NCBI GenBank assembly: GCA_032622095.1 | Contig: CP136068.1 | Span: 15,295,729-15,359,728 of the forward strand | DNA length: 64,000 bases | Source: Siphonodentalium dalli | Lineage: Eukaryota > Mollusca > Scaphopoda > Gadilida > Siphonodentaliidae | Reading direction: 5' to 3' | In this document: in pieces, positions 10,861 through 23,334 of the stretch | Layout of the letters: every line of letters starts with the position of its first letter | Position numbering within the stretch: position 1 is the first letter of the stretch | Program-made: the position numbers and the translations under genes | The notes under the pieces: model-generated | What the model was told of the DNA's origin: nothing | Seen by the model: the letters and a program-made list of their open reading frames with translations, nothing else | Databases searched by the model: none

Positions 10861-12830
10861 AACAGGCCTTCTATACATTTCCACATCGCTTGTCAAATTT
10901 TATCTTTTGTTGTGGAAAATATCTTGAATGGGAGGGATTCTCAAGTGTGTCATAGTACATGCGCCATTCTAACATGCTATAATCTCGTGTATCTGTTAAA
11001 TAGAATGATAAATATACTTTTCTATCTTTCTTCTGTGTATCTGTGTTTGCTATCTCACTATATGAATGCCCTTATTCCAGTTCCCATATACATATGACAG
11101 TTGAGAAGATATAATTTTTCAAGTTAGTGTCCATCCTCTTTCCACCCCTGACCCAAACGGCACCAAATATGGCGTCTTTAACACACATTATTTGATTCAT
11201 CATATCATTGGAGAAGGACGTTTTTGAATTTGGCGGACATTGGTGCTAAATATATTTGTATCATATTTGGTACCCCATCCCCATTTATGACTCCAACGGC
11301 ACCACTTTTGACATATCTAAACCACACCATTGGACTCGTGGTAGCATATAAATGATTATGTATACGTTTGGTGGCAATCATCCGCAAAACAAATTCCTAT
11401 AAGATTTAGTACCCCCATCTTTCGCGCCAAGCGGCAACAAATTGGCTTCTCATAATCACACGATTAGTTTCATCCAGTGTTCACGAACTGTGAAAGAAAA
11501 ACAAAAGTGGCTACACAGTATGTGCTAGTGGCTCAAAGAATTTGGGTGTGTGGATCTTAAATTAACTGCCATGGGACAGATTAAGTTTAGCTATCATGCA
11601 ACAATTCCCCCACGAGACAGTCTGAACGAAAGCATTCGCTAATTGATTTATTGGCTTATACCATATCGGCTGGTTGTAATTGTATCGCGTACAGTGAATG
11701 AGATTCCTACTTCTACTCGATACAACACACATTCGTTGTATTGCTTTTACATCGCCAAACATTACTGAAAGAAAGAAAGAATACATATCCTATGTCAGAC
11801 TTTGCATTAACATAATATTGTGTACCCCTGTCGAATGTGTAATGTGAGAGGCCTTCTCGTACCAACATTTAATCAATGATAAACGACAAAAAATACTTTC
11901 TGTTCCACACTTACATGTATTAATAAAAATTGCAATTGAAGGCCCTCCAATGTTAGACTTTAATTTTTGGTAAAGCATTTATTAAATGGGCAGATGTTAA
12001 ATCTCAGAAGTTTCAATGTTTGTTTATTAATACTGTTGTTAATATTGTTATTGTTTTACCAACCATAACCTGTTATATTATATTATAATAAATATTTGAG
12101 GTAATTAGCTTGTGTTCTTTGAATATGTTTAAATCAGTGGCTCAAAAATATGTGTTGAAAAATGTGGCTGAAGTAATTGAAGTGGCTAAGGCGGCTAAGG
12201 TGGTGGGTCAAGAAAACTTTGGGTCAGTGTGAGCACTGGTTTCCTCGAAATATTGAGAGGATTATGTATCAATTTGGTGGAAATATATGCTAAGAATAGG
12301 TTATTAAAATCAAGTTTGCCCCTCTCCGCCTCCGTGCTCCGTGACTCGAACGGCGCCATAGCATGGAAATGAGTATGTATACTTTTTGGTGGAAAGCCAA
12401 TGGGTTAGCGGGCATCGATAATGATGAAAAAAGCTACACCAGTGTGATCCTTTAAAGATACGGGAGGTATTGTTGGTGGGTATGCTGTTAAAATATTAAT
12501 CTCCGTCAAAAACCGCCACAAATAGAAGGAATAGTAAGATATAGACAGACTTCTTATGCCAATCAGAAATATGGCATAAACAATAAGTTATTGTCAACTT
12601 TTCCCCCTTTGTTATGTTAACAAAAGCAAAAAAAAAGTAACTTTTGCTGGCTTGTATTTAGATCCGGATATGGTGAACATAAAGAGCGTCATTTGTTACT
12701 GTTTTCCTGATATAGAAACAATAAAGAGCGTTTATATCATTTTTGTGTGATTAACCGATATAATTGCGTTGCGTTATGTAAACAGAAGCACAACTTCTGT
12801 ATCACGAGCAGTCTCTTGTTTAACTACACC
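10861..12830. other. Non-coding, old repeats
   Basis: At 11120-11420 a diverged ~160-bp unit recurs (CCAAACGGCACCAAATATGG, then CCAACGGCACCACTTTTG, then CCAAGCGGCAACAAATTGG). A related segment with GAACGGCGCCATAGCATGG lies near 12350. The motif AATAAAGAGCGT occurs twice near 12680-12730. No gene is supported. Confidence 0.5.
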
Positions 12831-13099
12831 AGCGTACGTCTTGACGACAATATACTATTTATGCGCTGATTACATTTGGTGTATGAGCGGAACTGTATAG
12901 ATGTTGGTGTTCCTTCTGTTGATGGCGATTTGAACAAATATAAATATTTATATATATCTTTATTCCTCCATATAATGAAGAGCATATATATAAACATTAT
13001 AAATAAATTGAGTACACAAATACATCCTGCATGCAGGAATTTGGCTATACAATATACAGGGTTATATAATTTGACTGACAAAGACAAATACGAACATAT

Positions 13100-13790
13100 T
13101 TGAGGGCATATAAGTATGCATACCCTCACGAGCACCGGCACGATCACACATCCGCACACTCACATACACGCCCACCATCACACACACACATGTACATATA
13201 CATACACATGTATATACTCATATATACATATATATACGAAACTATACATGTATACACATATAAATGCGCGCGAGAGCGCAAGTGCACGTACACAGCCGCG
13301 CCAGAACTCGTGAATATATTCACGGTTATATACATATATATATAAATGTTCATTTACATATATATGCTTATATTCATATACATGTATTCACGTAGACATA
13401 CACACACCAACACACACATATATGAATACATATGTAACGGTCAGGTACCTATATATGCACGTTTATATGTGCATGTATATCTGAATAAATATACACCAAG
13501 GCATATATGGAACATGGTTGTAGGATGAAATAAAGGGTATGGAATAATTCGCATTGAGCTGAAGCGGGACGTTTTATGCTGTGTTAAAGAAAGGTTATGC
13601 TTTGTTAAGACGGTTATCTGAAGTGCAAGCGAGATAACTCCAAAGTTTGGATAATTGCGAAAGTTATATGGCATGAATATACATATATATACACATGCAT
13701 ATTTATATATATACACCTATACACATGTATATATATATATATATTTTTACGCCTACATATGTATACACACATACCATTACACATGGGTAT
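13100..13790. repeat. Low-complexity TA/CA-rich microsatellite tract
   Basis: Runs of ACACAC, CATATATA and ACATGTATAT alternate on both strands, with a short GC-rich island GCGCGCGAGAGCGC at about 13265. All six frames stay open for short distances here, giving apparent peptides rich in His, Tyr, Ile and Thr. These are compositional artefacts. Confidence 0.9.
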
Positions 13791-14129
13791 GGCTTGTGTG
13801 ATCATGCATAATATTTATGCAACGAACACCGCCCGTGCCTCTAACCTCATACCATATCACGAGAGTGCACTTAATCTTGACTTTCGGCTCACTGTTGACA
13901 TTTTGTAGACATATCAGTTGTTAAGCTCCAATTCAACTAGAGCTGACATATTTTGAAAATAACTACATAGAGGGGATATCTACAAGGCGCAATTGAAAAT
14001 AATATTTTATTTATTCCTGATAACTGCAAACCTATGCCAATGTGCAGAATACACAACATCCCATGATTTCTAACTATTTTCTGATTAGTCTGCCAAGTTC
14101 TCAACCAGCACATTATCTAGTGCAAGCAT

Positions 14130-14910
14130 TATCTAGTGCTGTGCCCAGGTTAAATTGATGTGAAACCCTCTGATGTGGAAAATACTCTTGCTCAAACTGT
14201 GTACTCATAAAGTGAAAATCTAATGGCATCACACAATTTAATTCTTATATGCATGGATTGTATGATGTATAGTGGCTCACCTTGTCTGAGTTACTGTCAT
14301 TTTGTTTATCACGATTAATTCGTCCCACAAATAAAGAATTATTTATTTATTTTTATACAACTGCACTTACTTCAGATATTACCATTATTATTTTTGTTTA
14401 AAACGTACAATCGACGTGTTTGGAATCGACTGTTGTTCTTATTGAATAGTTGTTATTGGGATCAAAACATGAACACCATAAACACAAAAACTTCGCAAAA
14501 ATAAAAGACGACAAATTGGGTTTTACACCGAGATGTATAACTCAATCGAGTGGGTTAAACTCAGATGTTGAGGACACCTGTTTATCATATCTCCACAAAT
14601 ATACAGGTGATTTAAAGACATGTCCAGGTGCTCATCTGATCATTGTGCTATACTTGATAATTATTTTTAGTTTAAAAGAAATGTTGCTATATATAGGCTA
14701 TACACATGTGCCCGACAGAGCAATGTTTTTTAGTTGTTTATGTTAGGCTATGTGTCTGTTCTAAAAATATGAATGAAATCCTCTGCATCGGGTAGATGTA
14801 CCCTTGTCATGTGTCAGCATTGGAGGATCATGAAAAGCCATGTGCTACTGATTGTATTTTCTTTTATCTCAGAAGAAACTATTTTTGATTGCACCATGTG
14901 ATAGATATGA
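14130..14910. repeat. Duplicated block, copy 2
   Basis: It matches 10070-10860 at both ends (see that entry) but lacks the 26-bp array. The middle (14370-14800) contains a 98-codon frame starting at 14450 with a hydrophobic stretch LIIVLYLIIIF. It has no recognised family, no neighbour support and no splice context, so I leave it uncalled. Copy 2 probably preserves a form of the block without the minisatellite. Confidence 0.7.
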
Positions 14911-15279
14911 CTAATATTTATGTTTCATAAACATTGTTGCATCCGGGTAAGGGTGAAAATCCATACAACAGCTCCCTCCATCTCTCCGCTGTTACCCGAA
15001 ACAAATATCACTAATTAGGGTATGTGTGACGATCTGCCTTTCTGTCTTTGTCGAAGTCTTCACATGGCACATCCTTCAAATTCCTTATTGATTTGTTAAT
15101 TACAGAATGAAGCAAAATGTAGCCGCGATTGCTCGATTGTAACTTAACATAACAACAGAATAAAACAATATTTGTCACCTTAATTTCGATGTTACATGTA
15201 CTAGAGTTAGAGATATCAGATGCAAGTGTTTTTAGATTTTGGTCATATATGGATTTTCCCAAACGTATGTCCAAAATGG

Positions 15280-15500
15280 TTATGTATATATTTGATACCA
15301 CGACCACTACACACTCTGACCGATATATCAATTCCAAAGTCACTCGTGTGTCAACTCAATCGATGGTAGAACCTGGGTTAGAAATTTTCGGAAGCAATCA
15401 GCAGACTTAATTCATCGCACTTCTTATTGTGTTCATTAGAGTCTGGTGCTATAAAATATATGATCACCCTGGATCGTACCTTTCTTGGCATGACAGACTG
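15280..15500. repeat. Local duplication, copy 1 (pairs with 16100-16320)
   Basis: It shares the stretches AACCTGGGTT(A/C)GAAATTTTC, GCAGACTTAATTCATCGCAC, TTCTTATTGTGT and TTTCTTG(G/A)CATGACAGACT with 16100-16320 in the same order and orientation, offset about 815 bp. The copies have diverged by substitution and small indels. No coding function is evident. The T-rich run at 15500-15535 follows copy 1 only. Confidence 0.85.
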
Positions 15501-16099
15501 TCTTTTTTTCTTCTTTTTTTTGTATTGAAAAAAAAGAGTAATATTGCAGGATAAGATTGATACACAGGATAACATGCAGTATAACAGAAATAGTTCTTTT
15601 GTACTTGTTTCATTTTGGAAAGAAGAAATTTTAGGTTTATGGTAGAGAAAGTGAAAGACAAAAGAAAGGAAATAGTTAGATGAAAGTGAATCAGTTGTAT
15701 TTTGAAAATTTAACAGGTGTATTTATTATTATGTCGCAGTGCATTCAAATTACTTTTGTTAAAATGTCACTTAATTTGCTGGACTCATACCGTGTTCAGG
15801 CCCGATGAATTGTTTCAAATGATCAATTTTGTGGTGGTATATATGTTGTACGTTCGGATCAATATTAGTGTTTATATCATAGTTATAGGAGCTCGGACTC
15901 AGTATGAGAGTGCATTGCTTCATATATGTGCTTAATTCAGTGAGCGTGGACAAATTCTCATTTCTTATCGAAATGGCATAGTATATTCATATATACGCAC
16001 GTCCATGTGCAGATATACCTGCATATGTCGAGTACTAAAAACACAGATTATTTGTTGTGGTATAAGTAAGTTAACTGCATGTCATATATTGAGCAGGAT

Positions 16100-16320
16100 T
16101 TACATTGATCACTACACAAACTGAAAGATATATCAGTTGTAAAGTCGCTCGTGTCAGCCCAATCGATCGTAGAACCTGGGTTCGAAATTTTCTTAACCAA
16201 ACAGCAGACTTAATTCATCGCACTTCTTATTGTGTCCATTATAGTAAGGTGCTCTATACGATCGCGCTGGACCTTACCTTTCTTGACATGACAGACTATC
16301 TTTGTATTTTGTCTGTCCCC
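16100..16320. repeat. Local duplication, copy 2
   Basis: This is the homologue of 15280-15500. A 97-codon frame crossing it exists only in this copy and is broken in the other, which argues against a conserved protein. Confidence 0.85.
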
Positions 16321-16439
16321 CTCGAAACAACCCGTCTGCTTCTTCAAAGGTCCAACAATGTCCAAGTCTTAATGAGCGTCTCGATTTATGTTGCCTGAAG
16401 AAAATAATCAAGGTGTTACCACCTATACAGAGATATAAC

Positions 16440-16960
16440 AGCCAAATGGTAAAAATTAATAACGAGTTTATTTGTTAGATGCAGTTCGTCTCAGACGAAT
16501 TAACGGGGCAAATATGAGCAATATATAGAGATAATTCCTTACCAATTTAGAAGACATGTAGGTAAATTGCTGCACATTGGTCACATGATCTGGAGAATGT
16601 CATAGGAAAGGAGCCCTTGATTTCAGATATTTAAAGGGGGACTAATACACTATACGAACAATAAAGCGCGTTTATTAACACCTCAGAAAATATGTGAGAA
16701 AATTGGTCACATAAGTAAATTGATACGGGGAATGTCACGGATAGGTGACGTTGACATAAAGTGACTTAAAGATGCACTAATAATTATCAATAAAGAGCGT
16801 CTATTATCAACTTAAAAGATTGATGTAACGGTATCCGGAGGGTCATGCAATATGTGTTGTTTACCCATGATGACTAATAATTATTTAAATTACTTGAAGG
16901 GCCACTAGTAGTTTACGCATTCTTCATCCGAGCACGCATTGTACCCCAGCCAGTAAAATA
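16440..16960. repeat. Diverged tandem units with AATAAAGAGCG motif
   Basis: Two or three units share GGTCACAT, the pair GGGGAATGTCAC / GAGAATGTCATAGG, and AATAAAGAGCG(C/T)(G/C)TATT. The same motif occurs complemented near 9530 and direct near 12690. It appears to be a dispersed family used repeatedly in the 9-17 kb interval. Confidence 0.5.
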
Positions 16961-19257
16961 TATAAAAATATAACAACACTATCATATTGGGCATACATAA
17001 TTTATTAACCTTTACATTAATCAATCAAGCTGGGGAAGTTAGTCAATATATGCACGATATGAATTTCAGTTTTAAATTTATAATATCCAAATTATAATCT
17101 CAAGCTACGGGTCGCGCAGCCGGTGATGACTGTCATAACATCGACCTACATTCAGGCCATCGATCTAAGCCACATATGAATACAATTCAAACTAGCATTT
17201 CTCTTTAACACTTTTGACTTGTTTTCAATCAAGTGTATGTACAAAGTTCAGAAAGTATATATTCAACAATCGAAATATTGTAGTTGTTGTTGAACCCTGA
17301 TAAGTCATTCCTTTGTCCGATATTTGAACATGGTGCCGACGTGCGCATGCGCCTAATCCAATTATGTGGGTCAGCACAGGATGGGATTACACAATTAACT
17401 CCAAAATATCTTTCAGATCGCCCACTGGTTAAACGCATCGTTACGGGTTGGTGTTGTGAAACAATTCCGAAAACAGGAACGGACAAATTCCGATCTCTAG
17501 ATTCGCAATCATATCACGACGCTGGCTATTATATGAACATCTTTCTTCGGCAAAAATGATTGAATGAAAACGGCGTCAACGCGTTCTGAAATTGTGCGAC
17601 GCGTTTCCCGCTTCTCGTAGACTCGACACTACTCGACTGAATCCATGAACAACCATCCTGATGCGGCACCAGGGACGTGGCGACAGGGACGCCGTGTCTC
17701 ATGCAGCCCCAACCAACTTTGGTAAATTTCATGCCTGACACAAAATTTGTTGGAAATTTCACAACAAAACTATGTTGAAATTGTTAATGTAGTTTAAAGC
17801 TCGTGGGGTTGGTCTGGTTCAAAGGGGAGGAGGGGGTGCAGTTGGAAATTAGTTGGAAATTCCAATGTGGTCCCCCAGCAGCGTAGTCCCTGTTCGGCAT
17901 ATACTAAATAGTTTTGGACTGCTGATAGTGCATTAGTCATTTGTTTGTCTGGCTTAAACTGACGCCACGCGTAATGAATTGTCCATTGCCTGTGCACTGA
18001 TGATCTCGCTTTCACTACAAGTAATCATGTTGTGATAACAGTTATCCGTTATACAAGACTTCACACAGTTCTGTGAACAGACCTGTACCAATGTAAACGA
18101 CTCATTAGGGGTGGAAATCACCACATCGCGTCATTCACAGTTTGCGTTTGCCTGTAGCAATGACTACCGGGCATGGATGACATGAAAGTAATCCTTTCCA
18201 CATACCATAACTGATTTGGTATACTATGCTGGCATTGTATGGTCTTCTCTGTGTAATGTTATACGTCAGTCATCATATGATTCTTAATCCAAGCATACCG
18301 TGATAAATGATCCGGGTGCAATGAAAGAAAACAAATTAACGGCATTCAATTCACTGGATTTAGATAGGAGTATCCTTACAAAATTTATGTAGGATGGGTC
18401 GATGTTATGCTCTTAATTACATTCCATTTACTAGTTTTATATGTTTCATGTTAATTGCATACATGTATATGCAATTCGGCGTTGATAGAAAAGAACCTCT
18501 TCCAGTGAGAAAATGAGATAACTAACAGCGCCCTCTAGTGGCCGGCTAGAAGGGAGGTAATAACACTAATTTATTGTAACCCGGGAATGGTCTATTTGTC
18601 CGGGTGGTTTTTAGAAATTTGTTTTGCACGAAAGAAGCCATTACTGTGTCCAAAATCAGCGGGTTATACTAATGACTATAGCATTGAGAATTTCCACAAC
18701 CTATTAACGTATATATAGTTGTCGTGTTATAACATGCAACAAGAAAAACGCTATGCACCTATATCTAAACACATTGATAGATTCCATAAACTTTTAAAAC
18801 GTTCCGTTTCGGTTTTGAACACATTATATAATATGAAAAGCCCATCGCCTTTGCAATGTAGACGACAACATTGTGACGAGTGGATGTTCAAGTTCACGAA
18901 GTGTATCGGTAATCTTCAATTAGTGTGGCTAATTCAATGTTTTAACCAGGTGAAATAAAAATATATCATGCACGGAATAAATAGCTGTTCGTCAATTATA
19001 GCCAGGTGCAGATGCGTATGCAAACGTCCAACTAGTAGTATATGTAATGCTGTGCGTATCCGAACACATATGTCATTAAACCCGAAACAAACCAAGACCA
19101 TTTTAATAAAGAGTTTATGCATACATAGACCTCTGCCGGCCGTTCTTCTCTTCGTTGACTTTCAAAATTGCCGCTAACATCCAAATTCAGAAGCCGGATG
19201 TGCGCAGTGACTACGATTAAGAAGCGAAACATTCTCTCTTGATTGGATATAAAAATA
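16961..19257. other. Region upstream of signal-peptide exon B; no gene supported
   Basis: Frames at 17284-17559 (+) and 17529-18015 (-) have no recognisable domain. A G-rich tract at 17815-17840 (GGGGAGGAGGGGGTGCAGTT then GGAAATT) is the complement of the C-rich units at 27460-27640, so part of this is a dispersed repeat. GCGCCCTCTAGTGGCC at about 18530 is a phrase often met in animal repeats. The immediate upstream of exon B holds GGATATAAAAATA directly before the ATG, too close to act as a TATA box for it. Confidence 0.45.
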
Positions 19258-19318
19258 ATGGATTCCATATATGTGTTTTATGTGTTTGTATCAGTGTCAT
19301 CTGGCAATACGTGGACAG
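19258..19318 (+). CDS. Signal-peptide exon B, paralogue of the exon at 7080
   Basis: 61 nt from ATG to a phase-1 donor (G before GTGAGTTTGG). It encodes M-D-S-I-Y-V-F-Y-V-F-V-S-V-S-S-G-N-T-W-T, again a hydrophobic signal core followed by a small-residue cleavage zone. Thirteen of 20 residues match exon A. Seven of the eight codons that differ are amino-acid changes, and the SGNT end is unchanged. The first 20 or so intron bases are identical to those after exon A. This copy is nearer to the Ig exon (about 31 kb) and shares phase with it, so it is the better candidate for the working first exon, though transcript data would be needed. Alternative use of A and B is possible. Confidence 0.65.
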
Positions 19319-19390
19319 GTGAGTTTGGATTTTAAAAGCTGTTAAACAGTTAAATGTATTTGAGACCACCTTTGATGATAATAAGTATAT

Positions 19391-22300
19391 CTGTCCGTGG
19401 GAGGGGGTGGTCAATTTGGGTTCACATTGATCCTGAGATTATCTACCCGATCCCCACTTCAAATCACTTATGACCCCCGGGGAGGCACCGATATGGGCGG
19501 ATTTCGAATAGGTTTTTGGGATGCGAATAGGTTTTTGGAACGCGAATTGGGTGTCAGAAACCAGTTCGTTGTTGTTACAGTAACTCTCATTCTGTCCGTG
19601 GGAGGGGGTGCAGGATTTGGGTTCGGGACAATTGTCTGCTCGTCTACCCGACCCCCACGTTAAATGACTTTTACACCGAGGAGAGGGACCGGGAAGGGCG
19701 GATTTCGAATAGGATTATGTGAATAGTACGCCAGAAACCAACTCGCAAATTATCGCAATGGCTGTCGTTTGTGTTGGCCGGAGAGGTGCACGACTGGTTT
19801 GCTATTTCATTTGGGCTAATGTATATATAACTGCGCCCTTCTGTATAGAGCCTATACTCCCCGGGAGGGTCCGGGGAGGGGTGCATCAAAGGGGTCGTGA
19901 GTGTGTCGCAAGCTGAATGTGGCACTGGGTATGGGTATCAAAACTCATAGAAACACTATCCCGTTGAAAAAATTCACCCAAACAAATGGGAGGGACAACG
20001 AAGAGCGTTTCTGATTTTAAATAGGTTTCTGGAAAGCTAATTGGTAGCCAGAAACCAGTTCGTTGTTTTCTTAATCACTCCCAATATGATGGTGGTAGGG
20101 GTGGAACATTTGTGTTCTGGTCGATTCGCCGATTCCATACCCGACCCGCATTCCAAATCACTTATGACCCCCGGGGAAGGGCCGATAGGGGCATATTTCG
20201 AATAGGTTTCTGGAACGCGAATTGGGCTTCAGAAACAACTTCGTTGTTCTCGCATTAACTCTCAATCTGTCCTTGCATGGGAGGGGTTGGTCAATTTGGA
20301 TTTACGTCGATCCTTAGATTATCTACCCGACCCCCACTTCAAATCACTTATGACCCCCGGGGGGGCACCGATATGGGCGGATTTCGAACAGGTTTCTGGA
20401 ACGCGAATTGGGCTTCATAAACCAGTTCGTCGTTCTCGCATTAACGGCCAATCTGTCCGTGGGAAGCGGTGGTCAATTTGGGTTCACGTCGATCCTTAGG
20501 TTATCTACCCGTTCACCTATTCAAGTCACTTATGACCCCCGGGGAGGCAACGATAGGGACGGATTTCGAATAGGTTTGTGGAATGAGAATAGGTTTCTGG
20601 AACGCGAGTGTCAGAAACCAGTTCGTTGTTCGTACAGTAATTACCAATCTGTCCGTGGGAGGGGTGCAGGATTTGAACTCAGGACAATTGGTTGCTCGCC
20701 TACCCGACCCCACGTCAAATGACCTTTACACCTAGAAGAGAGACCGGGAAAGTACGCCATGAACCAATTCGCAAATTATCGGAATGGCTCTCGTTGTGTT
20801 CGCCGGTGAGGTGCACGACGGGTTTGCTATTCCATGTGGGCTCATGTATATATAACTGCGCCCCCTGTGTAGAGCCTATACTCCCCGGGAGGATCCTGGG
20901 ATGGGTGCAGCAAAGATGTCATGGAGGTGGAGGGAGCTGAATGTGGCACTTGGTATGGGCACCAAAGCACATAAAAACACTATCCCGTTGAGAAAATTCA
21001 CCCAATAAAATGGGAGGGACAATGAAGAGCGTTTCTGATTTTGAATATGTTTTAGTAAGCCAATTGGTAGCCATAAACCAGTTCGTTGTTTTCTTAATTA
21101 CCCCCAACCTGATATGGGTATGGGTGTAAAATTTGGGTCCTGGTCGATCAGCCGATTCTCTATCCGAACCCCATTCCAAATCACGTATGACCCCCGCGGA
21201 GGCACCGATAGGGGCATATTTCGAATATGTTTCTGGAACGCGAATTGGACGTCAGAAACCAGTTCGTCGTTCTCGCATTAACTCTCAATCTGTCCGTGGG
21301 AGGGTGGTCAATTTGGTTTCACGTCGATCCTTAGATTATCTACCAGATCCCCACTTCAAATCACTTATGACCCCCGGGGAGGCACCGATAGGGGCAGATT
21401 TCGAATAGGTTTCTGGAATGTGAATAGGTTTATGGAACGCGAATTGGGTGTCAGAAATCAGTTCGTTGTTGTTACAGTAACTCTCAATATATCCGTGGGA
21501 GGGGGTGCAGGATTTGCTCTCGAGACAACTGGCTGTTCGCATACCCGACCCACACGTCAATGACTTTTACACCGAGGAGAGAGGCCAGGATGGGCGGTTT
21601 TCGAATAGGATTTTGAATAGTACGCCAGAAACCAATTCGCAAATGATCACAATGGATGTCGTTGTGTTGGCCGGACAGGTGCACGACGGGTTTGCTTTTC
21701 CATTTGGGCTCAATTATTTATAACTGCGCCCCTCTGTATAGAGCCTATTCTCATCCGGGAGGTTCTGGGGAGGGGTTCAGCAAATGGGTCGTGGAGGTTT
21801 CGGGAGCTGAATATGGAACTGGGTATGGGCACCGAAATAGATATAGAAACACTATCCCGTTGAGAAATTCACCCAAAAATATGGGAGGGACAATAAAGAG
21901 CGTTTCTGATTATGAAAATTTTTCTGGAACGCCAATTGTTAGCCATAACCCAGTTCTGAATCTGAATCTGAATCACTCCTAACATGATGGCGGTATGAGT
22001 GGAACATTTTGGTTCTGGTCGATCCGCCGATTCTATACCCGACCCCCATTCCAAATCACGTATGACCCCCGTGGAGGGACCGATAGGGGCATATTTAGAA
22101 TATATTTCTGGAACGGGAATTGGGCGTTAGAAACCAGTTCGTCGTTCTCGCATTAACACTCAATATGTCGGTGGGAGGGGTGGTTAATTTGGGTTCACGT
22201 CGATTCTTAGATTATCTACGCGATCCCCACTTCAAATCACTTATGGCCCCCTCGGAGGCACCGATAGTGGCTGATTTCGAATAGGTTTCTCGGATGCAAA

Positions 22301-22950
22301 TAGGTGTCTGGAACGCGAATTGGGTGTCAGAAACCAGTTCGTTGTTGTTACATTAACTCTCAATCTATCCATGGGAGGGTATGCAGGGTTTGTGCTCGGG
22401 ATAATTGGTTACTCGCCTACCCGACCCACACGTCAAATGACTTTTACACCGAGGAGAAAGCCCGGGAGGGGCGGTCTCGAATAGGATTCTGAATAGTACG
22501 CCATAAACCAATTTGCAAATTATCGTAATGGCTGTCGCTGTGTTGGCCGGGAAGGTGCACGGCGGGTTAGCTTTTCCATTTGGGCTGAAGTATATACAAC
22601 TGCGCCCCTCTGTATAGAGCCTATTCTCCCCGGGAGGTTCTGGGTAGGGGTGCAGCAACGTGGTCGTGGGGGTGTCGGAAGCTGAATATTGCACTGAGTA
22701 TGGGCTCCAAAACATATATAGAAACACTATCCCGTTGAGAAAATTCACCCAAACATATGGGAGGGACAATGAAGAGCATTTCTGATTATGAATAGGTTTA
22801 TGGAAAGCCAACTGGTAGCCAGAAACCAGTTCGTTGTTTTCTTAATCACTCCTAGCATGATGGTGGTAGGGTGGAACATTTGGGTTCTGGTCGATCCGCC
22901 GATTATATACCCGACCCTCATTTCAAATCACTTGTGAGCCCCGGATATCA
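19391..22950. repeat. Higher-order tandem repeat, ~870-1020-bp unit, four copies
   Basis: Four successive blocks repeat the same set of sub-units. Landmarks: CACTATCCCGTTGA near 19951, 20978, 21853 and 22726; CTGCGCCC near 19832, 20855, 21724 and 22601; CTGGTCGAT near 20119, 21141, 22015 and 22889. Inside each block several ~180-bp monomers resemble each other. They start near TCTGTCCGTGGGAGG and run through TACCCGACCCCCAC, ACTTATGACCCCCGGGG, TTTCGAATAGG and GAAACCAGTTCGT. One extra monomer near 20270-20450 accounts for the longer first period. Many frames of 60-150 codons appear here on both strands, none with a domain. It behaves like a satellite with monomer and higher-order periods. Confidence 0.9.
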
Positions 22951-22954
22951 CTGA

Positions 22955-23240
22955 GATAAAAAGGTTGGTCAATATGACTAACTTAGAGTAGGCAACAGCT
23001 TGTCCTGGAGATGACTACCTTTTGTTGGTCAACATGACTACCTGGAAAAGTTAGTAGTAGTCAACATGACCTGCACATGCTTAGTCAACATGACTAACAT
23101 TGAGTCATATTGACTAATATTGCATTAGTCACAATGACTACTATGATTTGAGTCAAAATGAATAATGAATAATTCTATTTGAGTCAAAATGTCTAAAAAC
23201 AGTTTTGTCAGCATGACTAGAACTGAGTCAGGATATCCCC
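22955..23240. repeat. Cluster of AGTCA...TGACT short inverted motifs
   Basis: About ten close copies of GTCAACATGACTA or relatives (GTCAATATGACTAA, GTCACAATGACTAC, GTCAAAATGTCTA). Each is an imperfect palindrome, so both strands carry the same word. Spacing is irregular, unlike a simple tandem array. It adjoins the end of the higher-order repeat. Confidence 0.8.
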
Positions 23241-23334
23241 GGCATGTTCCCTGCATGTGGAGTAAAATGTGTCTGAATGTCTAAAATAATGGGCAATAAT
23301 TCTTAATTTGTGTGTAATAATATTAAAAAAACTA

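Noticed and set aside
12824-13805. Cluster of 60-110-codon frames on both strands
   Set aside because: Microsatellite-like TA/CA composition leaves all frames open. The peptides are low complexity with no domain or splice context.
14450-14746. 98-codon frame with a hydrophobic stretch
   Set aside because: It lies in the non-matching centre of a duplicated block, has no recognised family, and has no evidence of expression or splice sites in phase with the receptor.
17284-18015. Overlapping frames on both strands (about 75-90 codons)
   Set aside because: No recognised motif, and part of the sequence belongs to a dispersed G-rich repeat also seen inverted at 27460-27640.
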